Assembly: GCF_000473995.1 (NCBI RefSeq) | Contig: NC_022571.1 | Coordinates: forward strand, 1,452,501-1,516,500 | Origin: Clostridium saccharobutylicum DSM 13864 | GTDB taxonomy: Bacteria; Bacillota; Clostridia; Clostridiales; Clostridiaceae | Direction: 5' to 3' | DNA: 64,000 nucleotides | Shown: positions 45,334 through 56,424 of the stretch, piece after piece | How positions within the stretch are numbered: position 1 is the first letter of the stretch | Layout of the letters: the number at the start of each line of letters is the position of its first letter | Notes under the pieces: generated by a model | Told to the model about the DNA's origin: nothing | Databases searched by the model: none | The model's input: the letters and a program-made list of their open reading frames with translations, nothing else | Translations under genes and position numbers: made by a program

Positions 45334-46339
45334 AACAATTTTACTAATAATAATTTTATTATGCATTTTAGGGCTTATTACATTGTATTATTTTAATAGT
45401 TCGATAAAAACAACTATAAATATTATTTTAATATCTTTTGTTTTAGCGTACACATTAAATCCTATTAGAAGTATTTTTGAAGCTAAATTTAAACTTAGTA
45501 AGAGAGCAGCATCTATATTAGTTATATTGATGATAATTGGGATGTGCATTACTTGTATTATTTCAATAATGCCAACATTATTTACAGAGATATCAAACGT
45601 AAGCAATATATTTGATAATATAGAAAGTTTTTTAGAAGGCATATATGAAAAATTTAATTTGGCGCATATTCCTGGAGCTAATACACTATATAATGAAATC
45701 TTAGAAAAAGGGAATTTGATTTTAGCGAATTTTTCTGAAAATGCTATAAATAATCTTATAAAAATTAGTAGTAATTTAATAACTTTTGCTATTGTTCCTA
45801 TTATGATGTATTATTTTCTTTGCGATGGTGATAGAATATATAATAAGGTTTTATTACTATTGCCAACAGAAAAAAGAACGATAGTTAAAAAAATTTTAAA
45901 TGATATAGATAAAATATTAACAAGATATATTGCAAGTCAACTGTTATTGTGTGGGTTTATAGGAGTACTAACATTTATTTTACTCATAATATTTAGAGTT
46001 AAATTTCCATTATGGATTTCAATATTAAATGCAATATTTAATATAATACCATATTTTGGCCCAATATTTGGTGCTGTACCCGCAGTAGTAGTAGCACTTC
46101 TCGATTCACCTATTAAAGCACTTTGGATTGTTCTGGGAATGTTTATAATTCAGCAGATAGAGGGAAATATTTTATGCCCTAAGATAACTGGGGATAGCAC
46201 TGATATACATCCGTTTGTAATAATAATATTATTATTAATAGGAGATAAACTTGGTGGTTTTGTAGGAATGATATTGGTTGTGCCTATCGCTGTTATGTTA
46301 AAAGTCCTATATGATGATATAAATTATTATTTGTTTTAA
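45314..46339 (+). CDS. AI-2E family transporter
   Basis: A 341-residue integral membrane protein with about seven helices: paired helices at the N-terminus (about 8-25, 30-46, 62-84), a soluble insertion with amphipathic helices (about 90-200), then DKILTRYIASQLLLCGFIG and the conserved IPYFGPIFGAVPAVVVALL and HPFVIIILLLIGDKLGG segments. Family members export signals or ions; the substrate is not deducible. I favour ATG 45314, overlapping the PRC-barrel gene by 20 bases; an in-frame ATG 16 codons earlier adds an unlikely Cys-rich stretch. Confidence 0.85.
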   Translation: MEVRKHKTILLIIILLCILGLITLYYFNSSIKTTINIILISFVLAYTLNPIRSIFEAKFKLSKRAASILVILMIIGMCITCIISIMPTLFTEISNVSNIFDNIESFLEGIYEKFNLAHIPGANTLYNEILEKGNLILANFSENAINNLIKISSNLITFAIVPIMMYYFLCDGDRIYNKVLLLLPTEKRTIVKKILNDIDKILTRYIASQLLLCGFIGVLTFILLIIFRVKFPLWISILNAIFNIIPYFGPIFGAVPAVVVALLDSPIKALWIVLGMFIIQQIEGNILCPKITGDSTDIHPFVIIILLLIGDKLGGFVGMILVVPIAVMLKVLYDDINYYLF

Positions 46340-46419
46340 AAGTTTAAAACATAATCAATAATTAACAAAATTTAAAAATAAAGTTAAATTAAGAATAATG
46401 TAGGTAATAAAGTTGGATA

Positions 46420-46448
46420 TTGACATAATTATTTATATGAAATATAAT
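46420..46448 (+). promoter_or_regulatory. alaS promoter
   Basis: TTGACA (46420-46425), 17-base spacer, TATAAT (46443-46448): full consensus match, ahead of the T-box leader. Confidence 0.85.
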
Positions 46449-46480
46449 TTTGATAAAATAATAAAATAATAAAATATTAA

Positions 46481-46680
46481 GCGATGAATAGGAAAAGTAG
46501 ATTTAGTGTAGACACTAAGAGAGGAAGTGGATGGTGAAAACTTCTTGCTATATTACTTCGAAGCTACCTAGGAGCTATAAATTACTAAGTGATGTATAAA
46601 TTTATACATAATTAGGGTGGTACCGCGGAATTTTAGCTTTCGTCCCTTATTTTTTTTAGGGAGAAAGCTTTTTATTTTGT
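46481..46680 (+). ncRNA. T-box leader, alanine-specific, of alaS
   Basis: Contains the T-box AGGGTGGTACCGCG (46614-46627), stem I elements (GAATAGGAAAAGTAGATT start; GGAAGTGGATGGTGAAAAC) and a terminator, AGCTTTC/GAAAGCT with TCCCT/AGGGA (46635-46678) and T-run. A plausible specifier is GCT (Ala) at 46563-46565. Uncharged tRNA-Ala should favour the antiterminator and read-through into alaS. Between 46680 and 46884 about 200 bases of leader remain without further structure noted. Confidence 0.92.
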
Positions 46681-46884
46681 TTAGATAATTTTTGATTTTA
46701 TATACAAGGGATGTTCAAAAATGCTAAGTTAGTATGCTGATGTATTTAGAGGTTATACTTTACTAATATATTCAAGTAATAATTGTTATTATGTAGATAT
46801 ATTTTGTTTTTGACCGTAATATATATTGCACTTTGAAGTTGGTAGTTTTTTCTTATCCCTAATTACATACATGGAGGAATATTT

Positions 46885-49524
46885 ATGAAAATTACAAAAA
46901 CAAATGACTTGAGAGAAGCTTACTTAAAGTTCTTTGAAAGTAAAGGACATTTAAAGATAGATAGTTTTTCGCTAGTTCCAAAAAATGATAAGAGTTTATT
47001 ACTAATTAATGCAGGAATGGCTCCGTTAAAGCCTTATTTCACAGGATTACAAGAACCGCCAAGAACAAGAGTTACAACTTGCCAAAAGTGTGTAAGGACT
47101 GGAGATATTGAGAATGTAGGGATAACAAGTAGACATGGTACTTTTTTTGAAATGCTTGGAAACTTTTCTTTTGGAGACTATTTTAAAAAGGAAGTAATTC
47201 CATGGGCGTGGGAATTCTTAACAGAAGTTTTACAGATTCCTAAGGAAAAATTATATGTAACAATATATTTAGATGATGATGAAGCATATGAATTTTGGAC
47301 TACACTTACAGATGTAGATAAAACTCATATATTCAGATTAGGCAAAGAAGATAACTTCTGGGAGCATGGTGCTGGTCCTTGTGGTCCATGTACAGAAATT
47401 CATTTTAGTAGAACAGAAGAAGTTCCTGCTAATGCAGAAGAATTTGTAGAATTATCAGATGCAGATAAAATTATTGAAGTGTGGAATCTTGTGTTTACTC
47501 AATTTGACGGAGATGGAAAAGGCAATTATGAAAAACTTGCAAGTACCAATATAGATACAGGAATGGGACTTGAAAGACTTGCTGTTGTAATGCAAAATAA
47601 AAATAGCATATTTGAAATTGATACATTAGAAAACATATTAAAAGAAGTTGGTAACATTGCAAAGGTTAAATATGGAGAAGATTATAAGAGTGATGTTTCT
47701 TTAAGAATTATAACTGACCATATAAGATCTATAACATTTATGATTTCAGACGATATAATGCCATCTAATGAAGGAAGAGGATATGTTTTAAGAAGACTTC
47801 TTAGAAGAGCAGCAAGACATGGAAAAACTTTAGGAATCAAAGATGCGTTCCTTTGTAATTTATGTGATATAGTGATTAGAGATTGTAGTAGTGCATATCC
47901 AGAATTATTGTCGAGAAAAGAATATATTAAAAAGGTAATAAAAATAGAAGAAGATAAATTTAGAGAAACTTTAGATTCAGGAATGGAAATTTTAAATGGA
48001 TTTATAAGTGAATTAAAAGAAAATAATGAGAAAGTTCTTAAAGGTGCTGATGCATTTAAGTTATACGATACATTTGGATTTCCAATGGAATTAACAAAAG
48101 AAATATTGGAAGATGAAGGGCTCTCTTTAAAAGAAGAAGACTTCCATGAAGAAATGAAAATTCAAAGAGAAAGAGCTAGAAGCGCAAGAAAGACATCTAA
48201 TTATATGGGAGCAGACGTAAAAATTTCAGATTCTATAGGTGCAGATATTGAAACTATTTTTGATGGATATGAAAATGATAAGCTGACAGCAGAAGTTAAA
48301 GTACTAATTGAAGGTGAAGATTTTGTAGATAGTATAACTGAAGGGAATAAAGCTATTATAGTTACTGATATCACTCCATTCTATGCTGAAATGGGAGGAC
48401 AAATAGGTGATACTGGTTATATATTCAATGACAGCTTTAAAGCTAAGATAGTTGATACTAAGAAAAACATTGGTGGAAAAATAATTCATTTTGCTGAAGT
48501 TTTGTCTGGTGAAGTTAAAGTTAATGATAAAGTGAGTTTAGAAGTAGATAAAGAAAGACGTGAAAGTATAAAGAAACATCATACTGCAACTCACTTATTA
48601 GATAGAGCGTTAGTTGAAGTTCTTGGTTCCCATGTACATCAAGCAGGATCATATGTAAGTAGTGATAGATTAAGATTTGACTTTTCTCATTTCGAAGGAA
48701 TGACAGAAGAGGAAATTATTAAAGTTGAGGAGTTAGTTAATGAAGCAATCACAAGTGTAACTCCTGTTGTAACAAAGGTTATGGATCTTCAAGAAGCTAA
48801 GAATACTGGAGCAATAGGAATATTTGATGATAAATATTCTGACAAGGTTAGAGTGGTAATGGCTGGAGAATATTCAAAGGAACTATGTGGTGGTACACAT
48901 ATAGACAATACAGGTAAGATAGGATTGTTTAAAATTGTATCAGAAAGTGGAATTGCAGCAGGAACCAGAAGAATAGAAGCTGTAATCGGCAAAGAAGCTT
49001 ATAATCTTGTGAATGAAAAGAAAGATTTATTAAAAGAAATTTCAAATAAATTAAAATGTTCAGAAAAAGAAGTTTTAGGTAAGCTTGATCAACAAGTTAA
49101 GGAATTAAAAGAAAAGGAAAAAGAAATAGTAGCTTTAAAGGCTAAGTTTGCATCAATGGGAATAGATGATATAATAGTATCAGCAAAAGCTATAAAAGAT
49201 ATTAATGTAATATCATATGAATTAAAAGACGTTGATGCAGATGCATTGAGAGAGGTTTGCGAGAAAGTAAGAGATAGGGTTGACAATAGCATAGTTTTAC
49301 TTATGAGTGAGAACAATGGGAAAGTTATTATCTGCGCGATGGCAACTAAAGATGCAGTGGCTAAAGGAGCTCATTGTGGTAAGTTGATTAAAGAAGTATC
49401 CGCTATTCTTGGAGGCGGTGGTGGTGGAAGACCAGACATGGCTCAAGCAGGTGGAAAATTACCAGAAAAAATAAAAGAAGCTATTAGCGAATCTTATAAA
49501 ATAGTTGAAACTTTGGCAAAATAG
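46885..49524 (+). CDS. alaS: Alanyl-tRNA synthetase
   Basis: An 879-residue class II synthetase: catalytic core (about 1-240, with [16 protein letters not shown] and [13 protein letters not shown]), tRNA-recognition domain, editing domain with [12 protein letters not shown] near residue 565 and [10 protein letters not shown], coiled linker (about 710-760) and C-Ala domain ending in [15 protein letters not shown]. Length and order are standard. It is preceded by its T-box and GGAGG. It opens the conserved Firmicutes block alaS-ireB-ruvX. Confidence 0.98.
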   Translation: MKITKTNDLREAYLKFFESKGHLKIDSFSLVPKNDKSLLLINAGMAPLKPYFTGLQEPPRTRVTTCQKCVRTGDIENVGITSRHGTFFEMLGNFSFGDYFKKEVIPWAWEFLTEVLQIPKEKLYVTIYLDDDEAYEFWTTLTDVDKTHIFRLGKEDNFWEHGAGPCGPCTEIHFSRTEEVPANAEEFVELSDADKIIEVWNLVFTQFDGDGKGNYEKLASTNIDTGMGLERLAVVMQNKNSIFEIDTLENILKEVGNIAKVKYGEDYKSDVSLRIITDHIRSITFMISDDIMPSNEGRGYVLRRLLRRAARHGKTLGIKDAFLCNLCDIVIRDCSSAYPELLSRKEYIKKVIKIEEDKFRETLDSGMEILNGFISELKENNEKVLKGADAFKLYDTFGFPMELTKEILEDEGLSLKEEDFHEEMKIQRERARSARKTSNYMGADVKISDSIGADIETIFDGYENDKLTAEVKVLIEGEDFVDSITEGNKAIIVTDITPFYAEMGGQIGDTGYIFNDSFKAKIVDTKKNIGGKIIHFAEVLSGEVKVNDKVSLEVDKERRESIKKHHTATHLLDRALVEVLGSHVHQAGSYVSSDRLRFDFSHFEGMTEEEIIKVEELVNEAITSVTPVVTKVMDLQEAKNTGAIGIFDDKYSDKVRVVMAGEYSKELCGGTHIDNTGKIGLFKIVSESGIAAGTRRIEAVIGKEAYNLVNEKKDLLKEISNKLKCSEKEVLGKLDQQVKELKEKEKEIVALKAKFASMGIDDIIVSAKAIKDINVISYELKDVDADALREVCEKVRDRVDNSIVLLMSENNGKVIICAMATKDAVAKGAHCGKLIKEVSAILGGGGGGRPDMAQAGGKLPEKIKEAISESYKIVETLAK

Positions 49525-49633
49525 TATACTTTTTAGGTAATATAGAGTATAATCTAAGTATAGATTAAGTGAATATATTTTAAATATAAAGTTAATAATA
49601 AATATGGATATCGTTTCCTTAGATACAAAGTAA

Positions 49634-49662
49634 GGGGGTGAGCTGCATTAGGCAGCCGTGTT
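49634..49662 (+). promoter_or_regulatory. ireB ribosome site with hairpin in the spacer
   Basis: AAGGGGGTGA (from 49632) is followed by GCTGC-ATTAG-GCAGC (49642-49656), then the ATG at 49663. The linear distance from GGGGG to ATG is about 24 bases, too long for normal initiation; folding the 15-base hairpin would shorten it to about nine. No other ribosome site is nearer the ATG. Confidence 0.55.
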
Positions 49663-49920
49663 ATGAGTAATAATATTGAACATACAATGCAATTTGATTT
49701 TACTAAGAATAAAGAAGATCTTACAAAAACAATATTAACAGAGGTTTATAATTCATTAAAAGAAAAAGGATATAACCCTATAAATCAATTAGTTGGATAT
49801 TTGATTTCAGGAGACCCTACTTACATTACTAATTACAACGGAGCAAGAGCTTTAGTAAGAAAACTCGAAAGAGATGAGATACTAGAAGAAGTTATAAAAT
49901 CTTATTTAGAGATAAAGTAG
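49663..49920 (+). CDS. ireB: IreB family regulatory phosphoprotein (UPF0297)
   Basis: An 85-residue protein matching the UPF0297/IreB family: [54 protein letters not shown]. In Enterococcus, IreB is phosphorylated on threonine by the PASTA kinase IreK and affects cephalosporin tolerance. Tandem Thr in the N-terminal region fit that. The place between alaS and ruvX is conserved in Firmicutes. Its ATG has an unusual spacer hairpin upstream. Confidence 0.93.
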   Translation: MSNNIEHTMQFDFTKNKEDLTKTILTEVYNSLKEKGYNPINQLVGYLISGDPTYITNYNGARALVRKLERDEILEEVIKSYLEIK

Positions 49921-49957
49921 AGAGTGCCCGTTTAGAACGGGCACTCTTAATTTTTAA
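49920..49957 (+). terminator. Terminator-like hairpin between ireB and ruvX
   Basis: AGAGTGCCCGTT pairs perfectly with AACGGGCACTCT around TAG, then AATTTTT. It starts at the ireB stop codon and ends 14 bases before ruvX, so some read-through or a separate ruvX promoter is needed. Confidence 0.85.
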
Positions 49958-49970
49958 GAGGTGCTGAAAT

Positions 49971-50384
49971 TTGAGAATACTTGGACTAGATGTAGGATCA
50001 AAAACTATAGGAGTAGCAGTTTCAGATCCGTTAGGATTTACTGCACAAGGTTTAACTACAATAAGAAGAACTAATAAAGAAAAAGATATTGAAGAAGTGA
50101 AAAAGTTTTGTGATGAATATAATGTTGAAGTTATAGTAATTGGACTTCCAAAGAATATGAACGGAACAATAGGACCATCTGGAGAAATTACAATGGCTTT
50201 TGGAGAGTTGATAAAAGAAAAATTAAACATAGAAATAAAGTTTTGGGATGAACGTTTAACTACTGTTGCAGCACACAAAGCTATGTTAGAAGCTGATTTA
50301 TCAAGAAATAAAAGAAAGAAGATTGTAGATAAAATAGCATCAACATATATACTTCAAGGATACTTAGATATGATTTCAAGATAA
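49971..50384 (+). CDS. ruvX: Putative pre-16S rRNA nuclease, RuvX/YqgF
   Basis: A 137-residue RNase H-fold protein: [19 protein letters not shown] with the first catalytic Asp, [27 protein letters not shown] with the second acidic site and [17 protein letters not shown]. The start is TTG behind GAGGTGC, required to keep the first beta strand. Essential in E. coli for 16S 5' end maturation. Confidence 0.95.
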   Translation: MRILGLDVGSKTIGVAVSDPLGFTAQGLTTIRRTNKEKDIEEVKKFCDEYNVEVIVIGLPKNMNGTIGPSGEITMAFGELIKEKLNIEIKFWDERLTTVAAHKAMLEADLSRNKRKKIVDKIASTYILQGYLDMISR

Positions 50385-50589
50385 AATCATCTTAAAGTTA
50401 AATTGTTATGATATTATAATTTGATTTTAATGACAATCTTTGAATATAAATAAATTTAAAGATGAAAATAATAATATGTTGTATAAATATTATTATATAG
50501 ATTGTGTATAATTAGCAGTTATTTTTAACATTTTATTATAATAATAGAATGGTGCTACATACATAAGTGGATAAAGGAAGGAAAAAAAT

Positions 50590-50868
50590 ATGGATAAAAA
50601 CGCAAAATATGTGTATATACCTGATGAAGACGGAAATGACGTTAAGTTTGAGGTTATAATATACTTTGAAATAGAAAAATTAAAAGGTCAATATATAGTT
50701 GCAACACCAGCATTTGATGATAGTGATGAGGCATATGCTTTTAAAATTTTTAAAGATGAAGATGGTAGTGAAGTGTTTGTAGCACTAGAAGATGATGATG
50801 ATGAATTTGCAATGGTATTAGAAACTTATGATACTCTTATGAATGAAGACGGTTTATTTGAGGAGTAG
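50590..50868 (+). CDS. DUF1292 protein (YrzB-like)
   Basis: A 92-residue, very acidic protein with the DUF1292 pattern: YVYIPDEDGNDVKFEVIIYFEIEK, YAFKIFKDEDG and FVALEDDDDEFAMVLETYDTL. Bacillus yrzB occupies the same place after yrrK/ruvX. Function unknown. GGAAGGAAA precedes the ATG. Confidence 0.9.
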   Translation: MDKNAKYVYIPDEDGNDVKFEVIIYFEIEKLKGQYIVATPAFDDSDEAYAFKIFKDEDGSEVFVALEDDDDEFAMVLETYDTLMNEDGLFEE

Positions 50869-50883
50869 ATATAAATTGAAATA

Positions 50884-50924
50884 ATTGTGAAATAGTCTTG
50901 AAATTTAGAAGATTATTTCACAAT
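50884..50924 (+). promoter_or_regulatory. Hairpin upstream of fur
   Basis: ATTGTGAAATAGTCTT (50884-50899) pairs with AAGATTATTTCACAAT (50909-50924), one mismatch. No T-run follows, so it may be an mRNA element or operator rather than a terminator. Confidence 0.45.
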
Positions 50925-50964
50925 ATAAATTTAATACAAATAATTATTAGGTGAGGTGTTATAT

Positions 50965-51429
50965 ATGGATCAACCAAATTTAATTGATATGAATGCCTTA
51001 AAAGAAGATTTAAAAAAAAAGGGTTATAAATTAACTCCTCAAAGAAGATCTATTGTTGATGCAATTATTAAGAATGAAGGTAAGCATTTAACTGCAGAAG
51101 AAATATATGATGAAGTAAAACAAAACTGTCCTGAAATAGGATTGGCGACAGTATATAGAACTATTATTTTATTAGAAGAGCTTGGAGTTATATCTAGATT
51201 AGATTTAAATGATGGATGTAGCAGATATGAAATTGTGCATTCTGATGAAACACATAGACATCATCATCTTGTATGCAACATTTGCCATAAAGTATCAGAA
51301 GTTCAAGATGATTTATTAGAAGAACTTGAAACAGAAATTGAGCAACAATATAAATTTAAAATTTTAGACCATAGTGTAAAGTTCTATGGTATATGTGAAG
51401 AATGTCAAAAAAAGCTAAATGATGAATAA
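50965..51429 (+). CDS. fur: Fur-family metal-dependent repressor
   Basis: A 154-residue regulator: winged helix (YKLTPQRRSIVDAIIKNEGKHLTAEEIYDEVKQNCPEIGLATVYRTIILLEELGVI), the metal region HRHHHLVCNICHKVSEV and a second Cys pair in YGICEECQKK that would bind structural zinc. By eye it could be Fur, Zur or PerR; the position after the ruvX-DUF1292 genes is typical of clostridial Fur. ATG 50965 follows GAGGTG. Confidence 0.9.
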   Translation: MDQPNLIDMNALKEDLKKKGYKLTPQRRSIVDAIIKNEGKHLTAEEIYDEVKQNCPEIGLATVYRTIILLEELGVISRLDLNDGCSRYEIVHSDETHRHHHLVCNICHKVSEVQDDLLEELETEIEQQYKFKILDHSVKFYGICEECQKKLNDE

Positions 51430-51494
51430 AAGGACTTTATATTTTTAGAAAGAGCCTTTGTTTATAAAATAATATAGAAAAAAGGAGGGGAAAT

Positions 51495-53162
51495 ATGAAA
51501 AATGAAAGAGCGAAGATAAAAATAATTCCTCTTGGTGGTATAAACGAAATAGGAAAAAATATAACAGCTATTGAATACAAGGAAGACATTGTAATAATAG
51601 ACTGTGGATTGAAATTTCCAGATGATGATATGTTTGGAATAGATATTGTAATACCGGATATTTCATATCTTCTAAAGAATTCGGAAAAAATTAAAGGAAT
51701 ATTTTTAACTCATGGACATGAAGACCATATAGGAGCATTGCCATATGTGTTAAAGCAGCTAAATGTTCCTGTTTATGGTACTAAACTTACTCTTGGAATA
51801 GTTGAAACAAAGTTAAAGGAGCACGGTTTACTAAGTTCAACAGAATTAATAAGAGTAAAACCAAAAGACATAATTAAATTAAGCAGTGTTTCAGTAGAAT
51901 TTATAAAAACGAATCACTCAATTGCTGATTCAGTTGCAATTGCAATTCATACACCTCTTGGAGTAGTACTTCATACAGGAGACTTTAAGATTGATTACAC
52001 TCCAATTGATGGAGAAATGATGGATTTTGCAAGATTGGCAGAATTGGGAAGAAAAGGTGTTCTAGTTATGATGGCCGATTCAACAAATGTTGAAAGACCA
52101 GGATATACTATGACAGAAAGAGTTGTTGGTGATACTTTCCTAAGATTATTTAATAAAGCAAATGGGAGAATTATAGTTGCTACGTTTGCATCTAATGTTC
52201 ATAGGATACAGCAAATTATTACAGCAGCTCAGGCTCATAATAAAAAAGTAGCAGTATCAGGAAGAAGTATGGAAAATATTGTTCAAGTGGCAATAGAACT
52301 AGGTTATATTACTCTTGAAAAAGATGTACTTATTCCTGTTGATCAAATTTCAAAATATCCAAATGAAAAAGTCGTAATAATAACAACAGGCAGCCAAGGA
52401 GAACCAATGTCAGCATTGGCTAGAATGGCAGCATCAGAACACAGAAAAATTAATGTAGTGCCTGGAGATACAGTTATTATTTCAGCTACACCAATTCCAG
52501 GAAATGAAAAATTTGTTTCAAAAGTTGTAAATCAACTCTTTAAAAAAGGCGCTGAAGTTATATATGATTCTTCAGAGAAGATTCATGTTTCAGGTCATGC
52601 GTGCCAAGAGGAATTGAAATTAATGCACTCATTGGTTAAACCAAGATTCTTTATACCGGTTCATGGTGAATACAGACATTTGAAAAAACATGGTGAATTA
52701 GCAATGGAACTTGGATTACCAGAAAAGAATTTATTGATTCCTGAAAATGGAGATGTCATCGAGTTAGCAAGAAATTATATTAAGAAAAATGGTACTGTTA
52801 CTTCAGGGCAAGTTTTTGTTGATGGTCTTGGTGTCGGTGATGTTGGAAATATTGTATTAAGGGATAGAAAACATCTTTCTCAAGACGGTATTTTAACGGT
52901 TGTTGTTACAATTGAAAAACAAACAGGTAGAGTTGTATCTGGACCAGATATAATATCTAGAGGATTTGTTTATGTAAGAGAATCAGAAGGACTCATGGAT
53001 GAAGCAAGAGAAATTGTTAAAGTTGTATTAAGAGATTGTGAAGAAAAGCAAATCACTGATTGGGCAACATTGAAATCTAAAATGAGAGATGAACTTAGAG
53101 AATTTCTTTATGAAAAGACTAAGAGAAAACCGATGATATTACCAATTATCATGGAATTTTAA
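51495..53162 (+). CDS. rnj: Ribonuclease J
   Basis: A 555-residue metallo-beta-lactamase/beta-CASP nuclease for mRNA and rRNA 5'-3' decay and processing. The zinc motif is HGHEDHIGA from His73; further ligands are in VLHTGDFKID; the beta-CASP part has VSGRSMENI, TTGSQGEP and HVSGHACQEELKLM. The C-terminal domain is present. AGGAGGGG precedes the ATG. One copy is in this window. Confidence 0.95.
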   Translation: MKNERAKIKIIPLGGINEIGKNITAIEYKEDIVIIDCGLKFPDDDMFGIDIVIPDISYLLKNSEKIKGIFLTHGHEDHIGALPYVLKQLNVPVYGTKLTLGIVETKLKEHGLLSSTELIRVKPKDIIKLSSVSVEFIKTNHSIADSVAIAIHTPLGVVLHTGDFKIDYTPIDGEMMDFARLAELGRKGVLVMMADSTNVERPGYTMTERVVGDTFLRLFNKANGRIIVATFASNVHRIQQIITAAQAHNKKVAVSGRSMENIVQVAIELGYITLEKDVLIPVDQISKYPNEKVVIITTGSQGEPMSALARMAASEHRKINVVPGDTVIISATPIPGNEKFVSKVVNQLFKKGAEVIYDSSEKIHVSGHACQEELKLMHSLVKPRFFIPVHGEYRHLKKHGELAMELGLPEKNLLIPENGDVIELARNYIKKNGTVTSGQVFVDGLGVGDVGNIVLRDRKHLSQDGILTVVVTIEKQTGRVVSGPDIISRGFVYVRESEGLMDEAREIVKVVLRDCEEKQITDWATLKSKMRDELREFLYEKTKRKPMILPIIMEF

Positions 53163-53240
53163 ATTGCTAAGTTTATAATTAATTTGGAATTGACTTGACT
53201 TTTTTTTGTGGAAAGAGTACTATTATAAATAGTTGTGTAG

Positions 53241-53274
53241 GAAATTGGGTACTTTATGTATCCAATTTTCTTTT
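53241..53274 (+). terminator. Terminator after RNase J
   Basis: GAAATTGGGTAC pairs with GTATCCAATTTTC (one bulge), then TTTT. A possible promoter, TTGACT (53195-53200) with TACTAT (53218-53223), lies just before it, so this could instead be an attenuator for typA. Confidence 0.65.
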
Positions 53275-53457
53275 GGAAAAAAACAGTTATAGGTTTACAT
53301 TAAGTATTGGCAAGTTTATTTAACAAGTAATATAAATTAAATAATATGTACTTTATTTACAAGATATACTTAAATTTTTACTTATTTATAAACTTGACTG
53401 AGGATAAACTAATCTTAAAGAAAATTCACAGTTTAAATACTGTTTGGAGGAATTAAA

Positions 53458-55284
53458 ATGGAGTTAATTAAAAGACAAGATATAAGAAATATTGCGATCA
53501 TCGCGCACGTTGACCACGGTAAAACAACTTTAGTGGATGCTTTGTTAAAGCAAAGTCATGTTTTTAGAAGTAATGAAAAAGTAGAAGAAAGAGTAATGGA
53601 TTCTAATGATTTAGAAAAAGAAAGAGGAATTACAATACTTTCAAAGAATACTGCAGTAATGCATGATGGAGTTAAAATTAATATTGTAGATACTCCAGGA
53701 CATGCTGATTTCGGTGGAGAAGTAGAACGTGTACTTAAAATGGTTGATTCAGTTTTACTTGTTGTAGATTCTTATGAAGGACCAATGCCACAAACAAAGT
53801 TTGTTCTTAAGAAATCATTAGAATTAGGGCTTAAACCAATAGTTATAATAAATAAGATTGATAAACCAGATGCTAGACCAACAGAAGTTATTGATGAAGT
53901 ATTTGATTTATTCGTAGAACTAGGTGCAAATGATGAACAATTAGATTTCCCAATTCTTTATGCATCAGCTAGAGAAGGATTCGCTAAATATAATGTAGAA
54001 GATACAAATAATGATATGGCACCAGTATTTGAAACTATATTAAAGCATGTTGCACCACCAGAAGGATATATGGATGAACCATTCCAAATGCTTGTAACTA
54101 CATTAGATACAAATGAATATGTTGGAAAAATTGCAATTGGTAAGATTCATAGAGGAAAAGTTAAGAAAAATCAAACTGTTACATTAGTTAGACAAGATGG
54201 AACAACAGCTAATTATAAAATCAGTAGTTTATTTACATATAATGGATTAAAAAGAGTAGAAACAGACGAAGCAGGAATGGGAGATATTGTTGCATTAAGT
54301 GGTGTTCTTGATGCAAATATAGGTGAAACTATAGCAGATTCTACAGCACCAGAAGCATTACCATTTGTTGAAATTGATAAACCAACTCTTAGCATGAACT
54401 TTATGGTAAATGATTCACCATTTGCAGGTCAAGAAGGAGAATTTGTAACTTCAAGACATTTAAGAGATAGATTAATGAAAGAACTTGAAACTAATGTAAG
54501 TTTAAGAGTAAATGAACTTACTCCAGATTGTTTTGAAGTTTCAGGAAGAGGAGAACTTCATCTTTCAGTTCTTATAGAAACAATGAGAAGAGAAGGGTAT
54601 GAATTCCAAGTTTCAAAAGCTAATGTTATATTTAGAGAAGTAAATGGCCATAAGGAAGAACCAATTGAATACTTAACAATTGATGTTCCAGAAGAATTCA
54701 TGGGACCAGTTATGGAAAAATTAGGACCTAGAAAAGCTGAAATGGTTAATATGACATCAGCAGTAAATGGATATACAAGATTAGAATTTAAGGTTCCAGC
54801 TAGAGGACTTATTGGATTTAGAAATGAATTCATGACTGATACAAAAGGTAATGGAATAATGAACCATGTATTTGATAGCTATGAAAAATATAAAGGTGAA
54901 ATTCCAGGAAGAAGTAGAGGATCAATTGTTTCATTTGAAGCAGGCGACTCAATAGCATATGGATTATATAATGCTCAAGAAAGAGGACAATTATTTATAG
55001 GTGCTGGTGTTCCAGTATATGGTGGTATGATTGTTGGTGTTTCAGCAAGAGCAGAAGATATTGAAATAAATGTATGTAAAGGTAAAAAACTTACTAATAC
55101 AAGATCATCAGGAGCTGATGATGCGTTAAAGTTAACACCACCAATCGAAATGACTCTTGAACAATGTTTAGAATTCATAAATGCTGATGAATTAGTTGAA
55201 GTTACTCCAGAAAACATTAGAATGAGAAAAAGAGTATTAGATGCTGCTGAAAGAAGAAGAATGATCAGTAGAAATAAAAAATAA
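53458..55284 (+). CDS. typA: Ribosome-associated GTPase TypA/BipA
   Basis: A 608-residue translational GTPase: G1 [10 protein letters not shown], switch [10 protein letters not shown]3 [16 protein letters not shown]4 [10 protein letters not shown]5 YASAREG, then EF-G-like beta-barrel, domains III and V and the TypA-specific C-terminal domain ([30 protein letters not shown]). Acts in 50S assembly and stress or cold growth. GGAGG precedes the ATG. Confidence 0.97.
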   Translation: MELIKRQDIRNIAIIAHVDHGKTTLVDALLKQSHVFRSNEKVEERVMDSNDLEKERGITILSKNTAVMHDGVKINIVDTPGHADFGGEVERVLKMVDSVLLVVDSYEGPMPQTKFVLKKSLELGLKPIVIINKIDKPDARPTEVIDEVFDLFVELGANDEQLDFPILYASAREGFAKYNVEDTNNDMAPVFETILKHVAPPEGYMDEPFQMLVTTLDTNEYVGKIAIGKIHRGKVKKNQTVTLVRQDGTTANYKISSLFTYNGLKRVETDEAGMGDIVALSGVLDANIGETIADSTAPEALPFVEIDKPTLSMNFMVNDSPFAGQEGEFVTSRHLRDRLMKELETNVSLRVNELTPDCFEVSGRGELHLSVLIETMRREGYEFQVSKANVIFREVNGHKEEPIEYLTIDVPEEFMGPVMEKLGPRKAEMVNMTSAVNGYTRLEFKVPARGLIGFRNEFMTDTKGNGIMNHVFDSYEKYKGEIPGRSRGSIVSFEAGDSIAYGLYNAQERGQLFIGAGVPVYGGMIVGVSARAEDIEINVCKGKKLTNTRSSGADDALKLTPPIEMTLEQCLEFINADELVEVTPENIRMRKRVLDAAERRRMISRNKK

Positions 55285-55329
55285 TTTTTGATATAATATT
55301 TTAAACTCTAATTAAATTAATTATAATTA

Positions 55330-55360
55330 AAAGTAAATAGTCTTTTGGGCTATTTACTTT
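55330..55360 (+). terminator. Hairpin between typA and mltG
   Basis: AAAGTAAATAG pairs with CTATTTACTTT around a nine-base loop. A weak T tract follows. Confidence 0.7.
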
Positions 55361-55381
55361 AATTGTATTAGGAGAAAATTT

Positions 55382-56407
55382 ATGAAGAAATTTAAACCAT
55401 CTAGAAGGCTAATAGTATTATTTATACTTTTTTTAGCTATTATAGCATTAAGTTTTATAATTTCTTATAATAAAGTAATACAAAGGCCGTTAAAATGCGA
55501 TGAAGATAAAATTATTATAGAAGTTAAACAAGGCGAAGGCTTTTATGATGTATTGAACAGACTAGGTGATGAAAATAAACTATCAAATAAACTTTTGCTA
55601 AAGGTAAAGTTAAGTATAGATAAAAAAAATATAAGACTAAACGAAGGAATTTATCAAATAGAAACAGATACTACATTAGATGAATTAATAAATTCCTTAG
55701 AAAATACAGATGATAATAAATCGTTAGTAAAATTAACAATACCAGAAGGGTATTCAATAGAAGATATTGCAAAAACTGTAGAAGCAAAAGGATTATGCAG
55801 CAAAAAGGAATTTTTGTATGCAGTAAAAAATTATGACGTACCTGATTTTGTCAAAAAGAATGATAATAAAAGATATAATTTAGAAGGATTTTTATATCCA
55901 GATACATATTTAATTGCAAATGAATCGGATGCAAATTATATAATTAGTATGATGCTGAATAGATTTAAGCAAGTTATGAAACAAGTAGAGAATGATACTA
56001 ATAGTGAAATAAAAGATGAAGATATAGAAAAAATAATAACTGTAGCATCTATGGTAGAGAAAGAAGCTAGAGTAGATTCAGATAGACCTTTAATTTCATC
56101 TGTAATTTACAATAGACTAGAAAAGGATATGAAGTTACAAGTTGATGCTGCAGTAATTTATGCTTTAGGATATCATGTAGATGTAGTGTTAAACAAACAT
56201 TTAGGAATAGATTCGCCGTATAATGTTTACAAGTATAAAGGCTTACCAATAGGTCCTATAGGTAACCCGGGAATACAATCTATTAAAGCTGCTTTATTAC
56301 CAGCAAAAACAAATTATATATATTATATATTGCAAAAAGATGGTTCGCATTATTTTACTGATAACTATGATGACTTCTTAAATAAAAAGAAAGAATTAGG
56401 ATATTAA
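55382..56407 (+). CDS. mltG: Endolytic murein transglycosylase MltG
   Basis: A 341-residue YceG-family enzyme: short basic N-terminus, one membrane helix (about 10-30), LysM-like region (EVKQGEGFYDVLNRLGDENKL) and catalytic domain with LEGFLYPDTYLI, the catalytic Glu in VASMVEKEARVDSDRP and VIYNRLEKDMKLQVDAAVIYALG. It cuts nascent glycan strands to set their length. Same order (mltG-trmR-trhP) as yrrL-yrrM-yrrN in Bacillus. Confidence 0.96.
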   Translation: MKKFKPSRRLIVLFILFLAIIALSFIISYNKVIQRPLKCDEDKIIIEVKQGEGFYDVLNRLGDENKLSNKLLLKVKLSIDKKNIRLNEGIYQIETDTTLDELINSLENTDDNKSLVKLTIPEGYSIEDIAKTVEAKGLCSKKEFLYAVKNYDVPDFVKKNDNKRYNLEGFLYPDTYLIANESDANYIISMMLNRFKQVMKQVENDTNSEIKDEDIEKIITVASMVEKEARVDSDRPLISSVIYNRLEKDMKLQVDAAVIYALGYHVDVVLNKHLGIDSPYNVYKYKGLPIGPIGNPGIQSIKAALLPAKTNYIYYILQKDGSHYFTDNYDDFLNKKKELGY

Positions 56408-56424
56408 ATTTTTGGAGGAAATTA

